Origin: Clavulina sp. PMI_390
Taxonomy: Eukaryota; Basidiomycota; Agaricomycetes; Cantharellales; Hydnaceae
Reading direction: 5' to 3'
Assembly (NCBI GenBank): GCA_015039315.1
Contig: WIDE01000070.1
Coordinates: 70,387-134,386, forward strand
DNA length: 64,000 bases
Part shown: piece after piece, positions 47,421 through 62,279 of the stretch
Numbering within the stretch: the first letter of the stretch is position 1
Layout of the letters: each line of letters opens with the position of its first letter
The notes under the pieces: generated by a model
The model's database searches: none
Told to the model about the DNA's origin: nothing
What the model saw: the letters and a program-made list of their open reading frames with translations, nothing else
Program-made: the position numbers and the translations under genes

Positions 47421-49149
47421 ATGCTTCCCGCCGAACTTGCTGGTATTCAGGTGCATAACTTCCAGATCTTCACTCTACGCTTTATCTGAACTACGCAAAA
47501 ACTCCTCTCCGGCTCCTCGCTTGGACTATTATAACATCTATTCCATCGTAAAATGCTCTACGCTTGCCGCTTTCATGGTGTCGACCTTTCTAGCCTGCGC
47601 TCTACGATCCCGAGATCGTTCTGAAATCTCCAGAATTTAAGATTCTCAGTCCCAACGATAAAATTCCAGCGGATAAGTCCAAAAATATCGCTTGCTTCAC
47701 CAACCCAGGACATGATCTGCATCTCGTTGAGAAGCCCATCCCCAAACCTGGCCAAGGACAAGTTCTAGTACATGTTAGGGCATGCGGGATTTGCGGAAGT
47801 GATGTGCATTTCTGGAAGCACGGTCGCATTGGTCAGTTAACTTCATAACACATTATCAGGCGACTTCGGCTCTTAAATCTAAAACTTGTACTTCCTAGGC
47901 GAGACTATGGGTAAGATTTCATTGCATGAGGACCTATCGACAACGTCAAAATAATTTTGGGCCTTTTGCCTTCATCATTCAGTCGTCTGTGCCGAGAATG
48001 GTCTTGGTCATGAGGCTGCTGGCGAAGTTCTCGAAGTTGGTGAGGGTGTAACGGAGTGGAAGAAGGGCGATCGAGTGGCGATCGAGGCTGGTGTTCCATG
48101 CTCCAAGCCTTCATGCGAGTTTTGTCGTATTGGGAGGTATAATGCTTGTCCCGAGGTCAGCTTCTATGTGGTCCAAATTTCGCAGAGTGGCTCTCGATGG
48201 TGATTTGGCAACTGCGTTCCTAGGTCATCTTCTTCTCCACCCCTCCTTATCATGGTCTCCTCACCCGCTATCATGTCCACCCTGCTGGTACGTTTCACTT
48301 TTTGAGAGAAATTTGATCATTTATCGTGCCACTGAATGTTCCACTCTCATCAGCATGGCTCCACCGTCTTCCTGACTCCTTGTCCTACGAGGAAGGCGCA
48401 CTTTGCGAGCCCCTTGCGGTCGCCCTTGCCGGTATCGAGCGGGCCGAACTACGTCTGGGCGATCCTACCCTCATCTGCGGTGCTGGGCCTATCGGCATTG
48501 TCTCGCTTCTGTCTGCCCGTGCTGCTGGAGCTGAACCAATTGTGATCACTGATCTTGATGCGAGCCGCCTCGCTTTCGCGAAGAAAGTCGTCCCGGGAGT
48601 TACCACGGTGCAAGTAGATAGGAACGACAGCGCAAAAGAGACCGCTAAGAAGATCAGGGCTGCCTTTAGTAACATTGTCCCCCGAGTCGCTCTTGAGTGC
48701 ACTGGTGTGGAGAGCAGCGTGCACACTGCGATCTACGTGAGCATGTTCTTATAGTAGCCCTTGCATCCTGCACCTGAATGCTCACTCATTCCCCCTTCTC
48801 TAACAGAGCGTGAAGTTCGGCGGTCTCGTTTTCGTCATTGGTGTTGGGAAGGAACTCCAGGTCAGTTTTATCTTATCCGCTGGCCTACTGATGGCTAACA
48901 CATCTTTGCGCTCCATGCTGCTAGAGCATCCCTTTCATGCATCTTTCCGCGCATGAGATCGATCTCAAGTACCAATACCGCTACGCCGAGCAGTACCCGA
49001 AGGCCATTAGGCTGATTGCGTCGGGTCTCATCGATGTGAAGCCTTTGGTCACCCATCGTTTCAAGCTCGAGGAGGCACTTGAGGCGTTCGAGATAGCAGC
49101 AGACTATAGCAAAGGGAGCATTAAGGTGCAGATAGTCGATGAGGACTGA
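47421..49149 (+). CDS. L-arabinitol 4-dehydrogenase/sorbitol dehydrogenase-like enzyme, 392 aa, 8 exons
   Basis: Exons 47421-47450, 47594-47831, 47899-47910, 47983-48155, 48224-48287, 48354-48736, 48807-48860 and 48925-49149 sum to 1,179 nt (392 residues plus stop). Exon 3 is a 12-nt micro-exon (split Gly, then Glu-Thr-Met, then one base). Motifs are CGICGSDVHFWKHG, GLGHEAAGEV, the structural-zinc loop PCSKPSCEFCRIGRYNACPE, GALCEPLAVALAG, and the nucleotide site CGAGPIGIVSLLSARAAGA. HFWKHG and the ACPE segment are typical of fungal arabinitol and sorbitol dehydrogenases, which oxidise polyols to ketoses with NAD+ in the pentose catabolic pathway. The Asp at the end of the second Rossmann strand (VITDLDASR) fits NAD+ preference. 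Exact polyol specificity is inferred only. Confidence 0.87.
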
Positions 49150-49438
49150 ATTCCGTGCTTCTATCAGCATGTGCAACACTTGCAGTGAACCACAGTCATG
49201 TGAAGGCTGTGATTCTTATGTGTTTTGTACATCTATACTAGTTATCCGGTGGGGAGTGTCAACGCTGTATTAGATAACAAGTAAACCCAATGGTGATTGA
49301 TTCTTATAATGACGCAGGTAGAGAAAACAACAATGGATGATAGAATATCCTTCATGTCCAAAGGGTATCAGACCTTGGCACATTACACGAGGTCAAGGGA
49401 GAGCTAATATAGGTCTATAAGATATCCAGACACCACGT

Positions 49439-53086
<3,648 letters not shown>

Positions 53087-55182
53087 CTATAGGTCAAAGG
53101 AGGGAAAGAGAAACTTTTTGGCGAGGACACGTAGGTAAATCCCAAACACATGTAAACACAACTCTCACGCCGGTCTCTCAAATCGGGATCTCCGCCTGTC
53201 GTAGAAGCATAGAGCGATCAAGTGCATTTGGAAAGAGAACGAGGCCTTGGGCCGTGGTGCGGCCTGAAGGATCGTCTTGTTGCGGCCTCGGTTGGCTTGC
53301 GTGATGAGGAAGCCGTCTGTCGTCATCCCACCCATTGACTGCCAGAACTCACGCCGTATCTCACGTGCCATAATCAAATAGCGCTATCAGCGCCCCAAGA
53401 CTGGTTTGTGCTGCAATCAGCCCATCAAGGATCTGCTGTAAATCCTGTTTTTCCAACCTGATAGATTGATATGGCGCTGGATCGACAGGGGTGAAAGGGT
53501 TCTGATCTTCACTGATTGTCAACCAACCAAACTTTCGGTGTAGGTGTCCTCCTCAAGTCCTCTCTTCTCGCCACATCCCACTGCCGCACATCCTTCGGGA
53601 CGAAACCAATCGACGATCCCGAGATTCGGAGACGGACCCGCCGTGCCCGCCTCCGTGAATCGACCGGGGACTTTTGGAACCACGAGAATCAAGACGTCGC
53701 CTAAACTATAGCCGAAGACTTCTGGCAGGAAATTTCAAAGTCTCCACCAGATTCTTCACTACCAGTCGCTGTGGAGAAATTTGCAAAATGCGTGGTATCC
53801 AGATTGAGTCAAAAGTTCCCCAACGACCCTTAATTCGGACCTCCTGGGTCCGACTGGGCCAGCTCTCTAAACAAGGCTCAGATTTCTCCTGAGAGAATTG
53901 AATTATCTATATTGGGCACATCTCCCATTAAATTCGCATAATGACTTCTTCGTTGCCGTGCTCCCGACATTGGAGCACGACGGAAAGCTCGCACAGGACT
54001 CAAGCGCCCTCGGATCTTCATCTGCGGTGGCACTCCGTGGTATTTCGGGCACTGTAATCCCATACCTAGATTCTGTATACAGGCGGGATTGGAGTAGCGG
54101 GCTGTTCTTCACTCCAACCAAGGTGGGTTGTCACGGGGATCGTCACGTCATGTCACGCGCATTGCCACACCAAACGGCAGTGTCTGCTGTGCCAAGGCAC
54201 TGCTCGGAGGACAGCTCTTATCCCGCGGGTTCGACGGTTTCAAGATAAGCAATCGTACGTTAAAGGGAGTAGTTCCGAAGCCCCGATGATCGTCATCGGC
54301 ACCGAGTGTACCCTCCAGGTCGTCGGATCGATCAACAATTTTTGGCAGCCGTCAAGACCTCTTTACGTGTATATACATGACAAAGCTATCCAGAATACCT
54401 GGAATGGGCGCCACAGGCCCCAATTCGCAGTGCATTGTGAGTAAGCGAAAAACATAGCATGCTCCACACTTCCCGCTTGGGCTCATTGCACCTGAAATTT
54501 GGCGCTCGGCGAGTAACCTGAGGGGGAGAGCAGATGCACAGCAACAGAACGAAATGATCCAAAAGAATTTTAAGGAATACAAGATGCGGATATGGACAAG
54601 ATGTGGAAGGGTATCAGCGAGAACATAAGGGCATAAATGTCACTGGGCTATGAGACACGGAGTCAGCGGCAGAATATATGTATGACCAATGAGTATACGC
54701 CACACCTTCAATTGACTTGGTCATGCTGACGAATGGAAGGTTCTTGAAACATGGGAGCAAGATGGAATCAAGCAATTGGAGCATGGTCGTAAAATTCGTG
54801 AAATTATTGTGGTGATGGCCTCGGGCATTTACTAAGCGGAGAGTATAAGTCAGTCATGACGAATCCATTGTGCAGAACCAATAGGCGGGAGGAATTCAGA
54901 GAATGAAAATGAGCAATGAATGTAAGAAGAAACGGACGACGAGGACCCGAGGGCCCATAAGGTGCTTCGAAGAGGCGCCCATTCATAGTACGAGAGACTG
55001 ACTGATGGCTTACCTTGGAATAGGAGATCAAGGCACGATACAACCGAGGGAGTGCTAGCCCAGAACACATAGGGGGATTTACATTTTACACGGTCATAGC
55101 CACAGGCTCATATTGTCGCGCGCTCAACGGGGGTCGACACCCAGTGGTCGATGCTTTGCGGGCGGCGAACCTCCTATTGCAT
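53087..55182. other. 2.1-kb gene-poor spacer
   Basis: It contains the ATPase 5' flank and several open frames of 60-116 codons on both strands (for example 53898-54248 plus), none with a recognised domain or consistent splice structure. The far end is likely the 3' UTR of the Zn(II)2Cys6 gene. I see no transposon. Confidence 0.35.
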
Positions 55183-56868
55183 TTAGGTGCTAAATTCTTT
55201 CATTGCCAGTAGCTCCTCCTGGCTGATGGTTCCCTCACGGACTTGTTGGATGAGTCGATACTGCGTGGCTGCAATCTCCAGCTGAGTTTGCGCAGTGGAG
55301 CCTTCCGCAAAGGAGAAAAATAATTAGAATGGTCGTCGCAAGGGAAAGTATGGTCTCTGCAAGGGACCTTAGCTCACCTGGAACGTTCGATTGAGCCTGA
55401 AGTCCGGCCAAGTGGCCCGGTGCGCTCAGTGAGGCATGCATTGGCAGCGAAGGCCCCAGATGAGAGGCATTTGCTGCTGCGTTCCACGTATACGGCAAAT
55501 TTGCGGCCAATAGGTCATCCCCGCTTGGTGGTCGGAGGATGACGTTAGGATCCTCAAGGGCACCATCTACGAGGGCGGCTCCAGACGGGTAGCCCGACCC
55601 AGAAGCCGCTAGGGACCACGCCGCGGCGCTGGGAGCATCTGATAGGGGTCGGGTTGTATACGTGTTCGTCGGTAAGTGGCGCTGAGGTTGATAAGAGGTA
55701 AACAGCAGATGTGGCGATGCGCTCGATGGCCGAACGATGCCTGCCGCTCCACGTGAAAGGCGTCCCCCTGGAAAAACAAAGGGATCAGCCATGTGCTAAC
55801 ACTCTGACGGACCTTGGATCCAAAAACAACTCACCAGAACCATAACTTTCTAGACCCGAAGGCGCGGACAGGGATGCCCTTCGACCATGATGAGCCCAAT
55901 CAGGCTGCATGGATTGATTGTTTGCCATCATATTTCCAAATTGATGTGGTGATTGCATACCCTTTGATGAACTAGGGGAGGAAGTCATGATGCTAGAGAA
56001 GCTTGAGTAGTCCGAGGCGATTTCGTTCAGAAGATCAGCCTCAAGTTGGCTGGATGTAGCCGTGTTTTGTCGCCGAAAAGCCTCAACAGCAAGAGAACCT
56101 CTAGAGGGTTGGGCTGAGGTCATCGAGCCCGCTATTATGACGCAAGAAATGAGTAGCTGGGCAGATACGAAGGGGATGTATGTGCACGCACGAGGGTAAG
56201 GGCCGTTGTACACGCCTTTGTGGAATTAATGAGTCGGAATCATCCATGGGAGAGCGTCAGTGAGGGTAATAGGGTTCAGAGATGGAAAAAAAAAATCCTC
56301 ACCTGAGGCGGAAGCATGGACTGAGGTAGATGAGGAAGGAAATGAGTGTTCAGCCAAGCTGAAAGAGCCGGTTTGTGGCGGTGGAGGGTAGTCGAGGGAG
56401 AAATCAGGTGACGATAAGGAGCCAGGCACGGGGAGGCCCGCAGGGCTAGCCACTTGCGCGTCGAGGACCTGAAGCCTCTCGACAAGTTCCCCAATAAGAA
56501 GCTTCTCTGGGTTACGCCGACTACTCTTCCGTCGGTTCCACTTGGACAGTTCCTCAATGATTTCGGGGCGCTATAAAGGAAGCCAAGCGAGAGTGGAGGC
56601 GTATTAATGGATGAATGACGATCAAGTCTATACGGTGAACATACTCGATATTCTTTCGGTACACGCTCTCCGTAACCTTTCAAGCATTCAACGTTGAGCT
56701 CAATACACCTTGAACAGTCTCCGGTAGGACCCGGGCCTTCGCAGCCCTAGGACACGACGTCAGACATCGAGGATGATATCAGTAGCTGTGACTCAAATAA
56801 TGACTGATAAAACTCACCCCTTTCCTCCTGATACGACATGTCCAGCAGGCTGAGAAGTTGCGACTCAT
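55183..56868 (-). CDS. Zn(II)2Cys6 fungal transcription factor
   Basis: Exon 1 (56868-56818) encodes MSRNFSACWTCRIRRKG and joins in phase 0 to exon 2 (from 56746), GCEGPGPTGDCSRC then VECLKGYG. Together they form the six-cysteine binuclear zinc cluster. The choice of ATG matters: the nearby ATG at 56839, in another frame, would lose the first two cysteines. A basic linker (RRKSSRRNPEKLLIGELVERLQ) that may dimerise follows, then Ser/Pro-rich exons (about 56560-56290, 56150-55800 and 55792-55380) and a last exon, GSTAQTQLEIAATQYRLI to ELLAMKEFST, with TAA at 55185-55183. Such proteins bind CGG half-sites in the nucleus. The usual fungal-specific middle homology domain is not seen, so it is a short member. 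Target genes unknown. Confidence 0.78.
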
Positions 56869-59550
56869 GACACTTTGGCAAGAAGAGATCGTTTATGATA
56901 TGTGGGGACGGAGGTGGTATGGGCCAAACAAACACATGTCAGAACACAGAGCCGCAAAGCCAATACAATGAATAAGAGACTCACAAATCTCTGTGAGGCG
57001 CAAACTCGTAGAGTGATTCGATCGAGGCTGGCTTTGTTTTATGGAGGACAAGCGCGAGCAGCAAGGGGAGAGTGGAGTAGTATGGCAGTGCGATTGTGGT
57101 GTAGTGGAGAAACTTGGAGAGAGTAGACGAAGCGAGGACAGGTTGAGGAAGTGCAGGGGTGGTGGCTGAGGATGCAGTGGCAAAGGGTGTGTGCCGTGTG
57201 GCGAGAGGGAGCAGGAGGCTTGACCTTGAGGCCGCAGTCGTTATCGATGCTGAGCCCTTATATAGGGTGATTTCGAGGCTAGATTCGAGAGAGGACGACT
57301 GTGCATGCAGTGATACGATGCTGACGTTCTCAGTCTTATAATCTCGAAAACAAGGCGAGTTGCGGGAGCGTGCGCTACCGAGGGGAGCCTAAATCTCAAA
57401 CTTTGAGGGGAGGGACAAGAAGCATGTGCAGCACATGGCAACTCACTTGAGTTTTGAATTTGGGCTCATTACGTTGGTGGGGGGAGAATTGATGCAGCCT
57501 TGTTGGGTCTGATCGACAACGTGAGTGATCAGTTACAGCATTCACGGACCGAGTGATTCACGTCTGGAAGAGGGTAATCTGAGCTCGGGCTCGCCCCCTC
57601 CGTGCCCTCCGAGAAAAAATCGGCTACTTACCATTATCTTTATGACTAAATTATCGTTCAACAGCTCCCGTATAGACGGTTGAACATAGGAGTGGCAAAG
57701 CTTGGAAGGAGTCCCTTCAAATGACTCAGCATCCAACCTTAACCGACAGGAGGAGGCGAACCGTCCATTCTGCCCTGGATAATGCACCTAAAGGGTTCTC
57801 TGCGCCGCGCCTGGCCATCCCAGGCCGACGTCGACGCCATCTTGGGATGAGAGGCGTGTGTGACAGTGACGTGTTGACTTTTTTGGAGATCTTGGCTGAT
57901 CACTGCCATTGCCAATTGAGTCGGAGCCGTCGTGGCTGTGAACCAATAATCCCTCGTACCATGGCGCGCTCAATCACAGCCATGCACAGCGCTGAAGACT
58001 TTGTAAGCGACCCCAATCGAAACCGATGGGTGCCTTGGGGTAGAGACATGGTATTGTGCTGTGAAGCCCCGGTACCCAAATGGTGCTCTATCTACGACTC
58101 CAAACTCGAACAATTCGGAAGCAACCAGAACGCGCAGGACCCCAATGACCGTCCATTAGGGGCATATGGTTTATTTTAGTCGCAATATTGCTTATGTATG
58201 AATGGCCTTCAATGAGCCTTCACATTGCTAGCCTCAAGCCCGAGGTCTTCTCGGAAATCGGGGGCCGGCGGGAGATTTCGCCACACATATTATATGATGT
58301 GCCCACCGGGACCGCGATGACCCCGGATCGTCCACAGGAGCAATATTTCAAGGTATACGGGTGGTACGATAGATTCACCAGACATGTACGATGACAAGAT
58401 AGACTCAAAGTTGGCAGGGTTTTCCGAGCCTCGGAAACACCAATAGGGGGAAACCTACTTTCCCCTCCCCCCCCCCTCATTACGACTCGGCGCTCACGAA
58501 CCAGACTGTGGGTTCGCAACAACCAGGAGCTTCAGCGATCAGGGACTATCCATGATTTTTGGCCAGCACTGCCCGGCGGCGAAGGAGCTCATCACCCTGA
58601 AGTGAGATAACGCGTGTTGGATGCTGATACCCCTATTGCACGCTCAGCGCCATGGAAGTTAATGCCCAGTGCGCGCGTCGTGGATACATTCGCGCCAGAT
58701 GGCATCGGCGCGATTCTTTGTTGGTTGGCATAGTGGACAAGGCTGTGAAGAAGACACGGTGCCTGCTGCTCGTGCCTTACCCCAGATTTATTGCTAGGCT
58801 TTGTAGGCCTGATCGTATTGGGTCCGCATTATTTATTGATAATTAATTCCTCACTGTGGTGTAGTCTTGGGGTCAACTAACGCAGTATTTTCATTTTGTG
58901 ACAGCGATCATTTTCTCTCTTTTTTCAGGCAACCAAAATCAACTCCACGTGGTAAGTAGCGGTAATTTCGATAGCAGAATTACCCCTGTCCCTGGTTTTT
59001 CAACTCCAGTTGTTCAGAGAGCGAAAGGACCACTCACAGCCTTGCCGCGTATCGGAACGGGGGAGTTCGGACGAGTCGGAACCACTGGCCTGACGCAAAA
59101 ATGCACACCAAAGCTCCGACGCAGCACTTCGCAGTAGGTTTTTGTACAGCTTTTTTGAAATTTTTCCTTACGGGAAATACCTGCTTGTCGCCCGGGGATG
59201 CTATCCGGGCTAAACTCCTCGGGTGGGACCAGCGGTGAACGTGACGTAAGCCTCCTCTCACGAAGCCATCAAACGAGGGTTGAACACGGAGGATTGGTAA
59301 TATTGGATGAGAAATTGTCGCTCCAGTGACTTTATTCAGGTATTCAGGTTCATGCCTTTCATGCTTGAACTCTCGGCTCACCCATGCGGCTGAGAAAGTT
59401 CGAGCCAAACAAGGCACGCCCATCCCTGGATCCTCGTCCGTGTTGTTGCTGAGTCCCGAAACACAGTATGCATGTCTTGGATTCTGTCACGCAAACGTGA
59501 ATAACACTCGACTATTTTCTTTCCTTGGTAAGGCCCATATTCACGACAGG
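56869..59550. other. 2.7-kb gene-poor spacer
   Basis: It holds the promoter of the Zn(II)2Cys6 gene (TATATA at 57259-57264 may be relevant) and many short frames with no domain. A run of about ten C residues occurs near 58470. A 152-codon plus ORF (57721-58179) shows no family resemblance. Nothing is called. Confidence 0.35.
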
Positions 59551-60538
59551 ATGGTGTCCCCCGCGTTCCCAGGCGTGTTCTTCTGCTTTGCAGCTGTGAG
59601 TCTCCTACTATGGTGTACATACATTCATTACTTCGTTTTTAACTGTTGAAATGCCCTGATGCTCGCAATGCATTCGCCCTATCTTATCATCTTTATGATG
59701 TTCAGATGGTGCTCCTTATATTCGTGAGTCAATATTCTTGCTCTACGCGTTATTTCGCGTCATGCGACTCATGAATGTCTTGAATGGACTCGCATTAGGT
59801 CTCCGTGTCCGTGCCCGTATGGGATAAGATTACCTTCTTGGATTCTGAAATCGCTGGCAAGGCAATTGGGTGGGGTGTTTGGGGATACACAGGCTCCAGC
59901 AAAGGGTTAGGATACACGATAGATTCATCTGCTCTTGGGCTAAAGTGAGTTTGGTTGAGCAGTTATAATGGCTATTCCTAACCAAGTCCTTACTGACTAA
60001 TGTTTGCGCCTCACCTCTAGCGACTCACTGCTTAATACCTCGGTGCTACGAAACCTTACGTATATCCTCGTCCTTCATCCTATCGGTTCGTGTTACCAAC
60101 CTATCTTCCACAACTAGGACCAATCATTCCTAACCGGACATATTCGTTAGGTGCCGGCCTATCTTTCCTGGCATTCATGTTTGGTCTCTGCGGCTCAATT
60201 ACCTACAACCGCGTTGGTACAATCCTCATGACCCTCATCTCCTCTGTCGCTCTCCTGGTCACCGTCGTGGCGTTCGCAATCGATATGATCCTCTTCACCA
60301 TCATCCGCTCGCGTATTCGGGCAGACGCGACTGGCAACACTGCTTCCCTGGGCAAAGCCATCTGGATTACACTTGGTGCGCTCGCGGCACTCGTATTAGG
60401 CACTTGTGCTGCGGGATGCGGCAGCTTTGGACGTTATCGGCATCGAAGACCATCTGAAAGGCGAGTGAAAGCTCCAAGATGAAGTTGCATACTCACTGAC
60501 TTATTGACGGCTATTACAGGGAGAAGGAAGAGTGGTGA
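59551..60538 (+). CDS. PalI/Rim9/SUR7-family membrane protein, 200 aa, 6 exons
   Basis: Exons 59551-59595, 59706-59723, 59799-59944, 60021-60085, 60151-60460 and 60520-60538 sum to 603 nt. Exon 2 is an 18-nt micro-exon (MVLLIF) in transmembrane segment 1. Four hydrophobic segments are visible: exons 1-3 (FFCFAAMVLLIFVSVSVP), LSFLAFMFGLCGSITY, MTLISSVALLVTVVAFAIDMILF and IWITLGALAALVLGTCAAGC; between the first two lies an extracellular loop containing GVWGYTG. This is the SUR7/PalI topology; Rim9/PalI helps ambient-pH sensing at the plasma membrane, other members sit in eisosomes. The last intron appears to use a GC donor (GAAAG/GCGAGT); without it the protein ends RRVKAPR at 60482. Confidence 0.8.
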
Positions 60539-61022
60539 TACCTCTCCATGACGGCGATTTCTGTACTTCAAAACGATCTTTTCGCGCCACTATGACCGGC
60601 ATATACCATTTATCTTATTATTCCCGTGTTATTGATAGGCGACTCCGCCTCCGCACTCACTGGGTTCAATCATGATGCTGCTTGCTCGACCTCCATTTAC
60701 CACTTGATTCACGCCTAGTCCTACTTTACGGGTATTCCTTTGTTGCTTTGGACACCCCTCACCCCCTCAGTTTACGGTGAACCATAATATCGTCCCCTGC
60801 TACGCACCCTATCAAGAGTCCAAATCAGTGCGCTCCCAACTCAACCTAACGTTCCCATATGTAGCTCCAAATATTTTTTCTTCGCCTGTCACCTTTTGAG
60901 CCATGCTAAGACTTGGGATCACGTGAGCACCAGGACAGCCTTTCTGATCAGCCCTGGTATGGTATGTTCTGACCCATCATGTTTTCGCGCTATTGATATT
61001 CTAAATACTCGCATGTTCAGAG
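60539..61022. other. Spacer between PalI-like and F-box-like genes
   Basis: Nothing is seen other than UTR-like sequence; the CT-rich stretch before 61023 is the probable leader of the next gene. Confidence 0.4.
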
Positions 61023-62279
61023 ATGAGGAGTCTTTCGCCGATCCAAGATCTTCCTGTGGAGCTGGTCATGCACGTTTTTCTTCTTCTCTGCAAACACGCC
61101 AAATGCATCTCAGCAGCCTTGGCTTACCACAAAGCCCTTAAATCTATTACTGCTACATGCAGATCGTGGCGAGATATCGCAATATCTACACCATCGTTAT
61201 GGCGAGTGATCTACGTGTCCGACCTCTCGAAAGATCCAACCTTATCAGTAGCCATACTGACGGAGCGTTGCCGAGCTTTCTTTTCACGATCAACCACCCT
61301 CCCCCTCATTGCTGAATTTGAACCTCATGAAAAACGTGCGATTGAAGAATGCATCATCCTATGGCAGCTTTTGGTTCCCCACATCTATCGATGCGAAACG
61401 CTGGCATTGAGAAAAGTGGATCAGGAGCTGGTTCGGGCCATATTTCCGCTTGAAGCGGCATTCCTGTCGCTCAGATCGTTTTCCTTCTCCGCTTGCTATA
61501 CTCCGCGCGTCAGCGTCGCCAAAGAACATGCAATTGAGGACCCAATCATTGGGAGCCAACCAATTCTCTCCCTCGGCGAGAGCAAATCAGTCCACTTATC
61601 CCTCTGGAAATTACGTGTCACAACCCTCACTTCTCTGTCGCTGGGTAACCAAAATCTCGTAATGCTGCTCTCGGAGCTTCGAGGTATACTCGAGCCATGT
61701 GAGCGGCTTGAAAACTTAGAAGTTATTATTTCGATTCTTGACGATGACACCAGTAGCTTCGAACCCCACCCACTTCCCTACGTGAAGAGCCTCGCTACTG
61801 GTGAGAATACCAAGCTATTCGAGTGGTTCCATTTCCCCAATGCAACGAAGTTCAACCTTGGGGATATTCAAAGTCTCCAAATGTGCCCACTGGGCCAATG
61901 CGAGCAGCTAGTTCTGAATGCGGTCGATTTCTCGGATGTCGAAGAAGAATTGTCACACATATCCTTCCGGAATATCAAGGATATCGAACTATGGTTGTGC
62001 GATTTCACTGACCGCTTCCTTCGGCTGATGCTTGAAGATGCGGAACATGGAAGCGACTGCAGATTCTCGTCGGTCATTCGATTGACGCTCTTTGAATGTG
62101 ATTCATGGGAGCCAAGCCACGTCGATTTGCTGCCAATTTTGCAAAACCTGCTTGACCTTTGCCCAAACCTAATTATCTCTTGTGACCCATTTTCCCTTCG
62201 GAAGTGGCCTGGTCATGATGGCTTTGCGTCGTGGGATGAAATTGTGGGGAGCTATCGTGACCGGATTATGGAGATATAG
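61023..62279 (+). CDS. F-box-like protein, 418 aa, single exon
   Basis: An intronless frame from MRSLSPIQDLPVELVMHVFL to RDRIMEI. The N-terminal 60 residues fit an F-box-like domain: LPVELV, then a helix, then TCRSWRDIAISTPSLWRVIYV, typical of the large F-box-like families of Agaricomycetes. The rest has leucine-rich segments (CETLALRKVD, LRSFSFSACY, CERLENLEVIISILDD) that may form irregular repeats for substrate binding. F-box proteins link substrates to the SCF ubiquitin ligase through Skp1; the partner here is unknown. The stop is followed by ordinary intergenic sequence. Confidence 0.75.
   Translation: MRSLSPIQDLPVELVMHVFLLLCKHAKCISAALAYHKALKSITATCRSWRDIAISTPSLWRVIYVSDLSKDPTLSVAILTERCRAFFSRSTTLPLIAEFEPHEKRAIEECIILWQLLVPHIYRCETLALRKVDQELVRAIFPLEAAFLSLRSFSFSACYTPRVSVAKEHAIEDPIIGSQPILSLGESKSVHLSLWKLRVTTLTSLSLGNQNLVMLLSELRGILEPCERLENLEVIISILDDDTSSFEPHPLPYVKSLATGENTKLFEWFHFPNATKFNLGDIQSLQMCPLGQCEQLVLNAVDFSDVEEELSHISFRNIKDIELWLCDFTDRFLRLMLEDAEHGSDCRFSSVIRLTLFECDSWEPSHVDLLPILQNLLDLCPNLIISCDPFSLRKWPGHDGFASWDEIVGSYRDRIMEI

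Noticed and set aside
53516..54248. Cluster of overlapping plus ORFs as a possible relic gene
   Set aside because: No frame keeps a recognisable motif and there is no consistent splice pattern.
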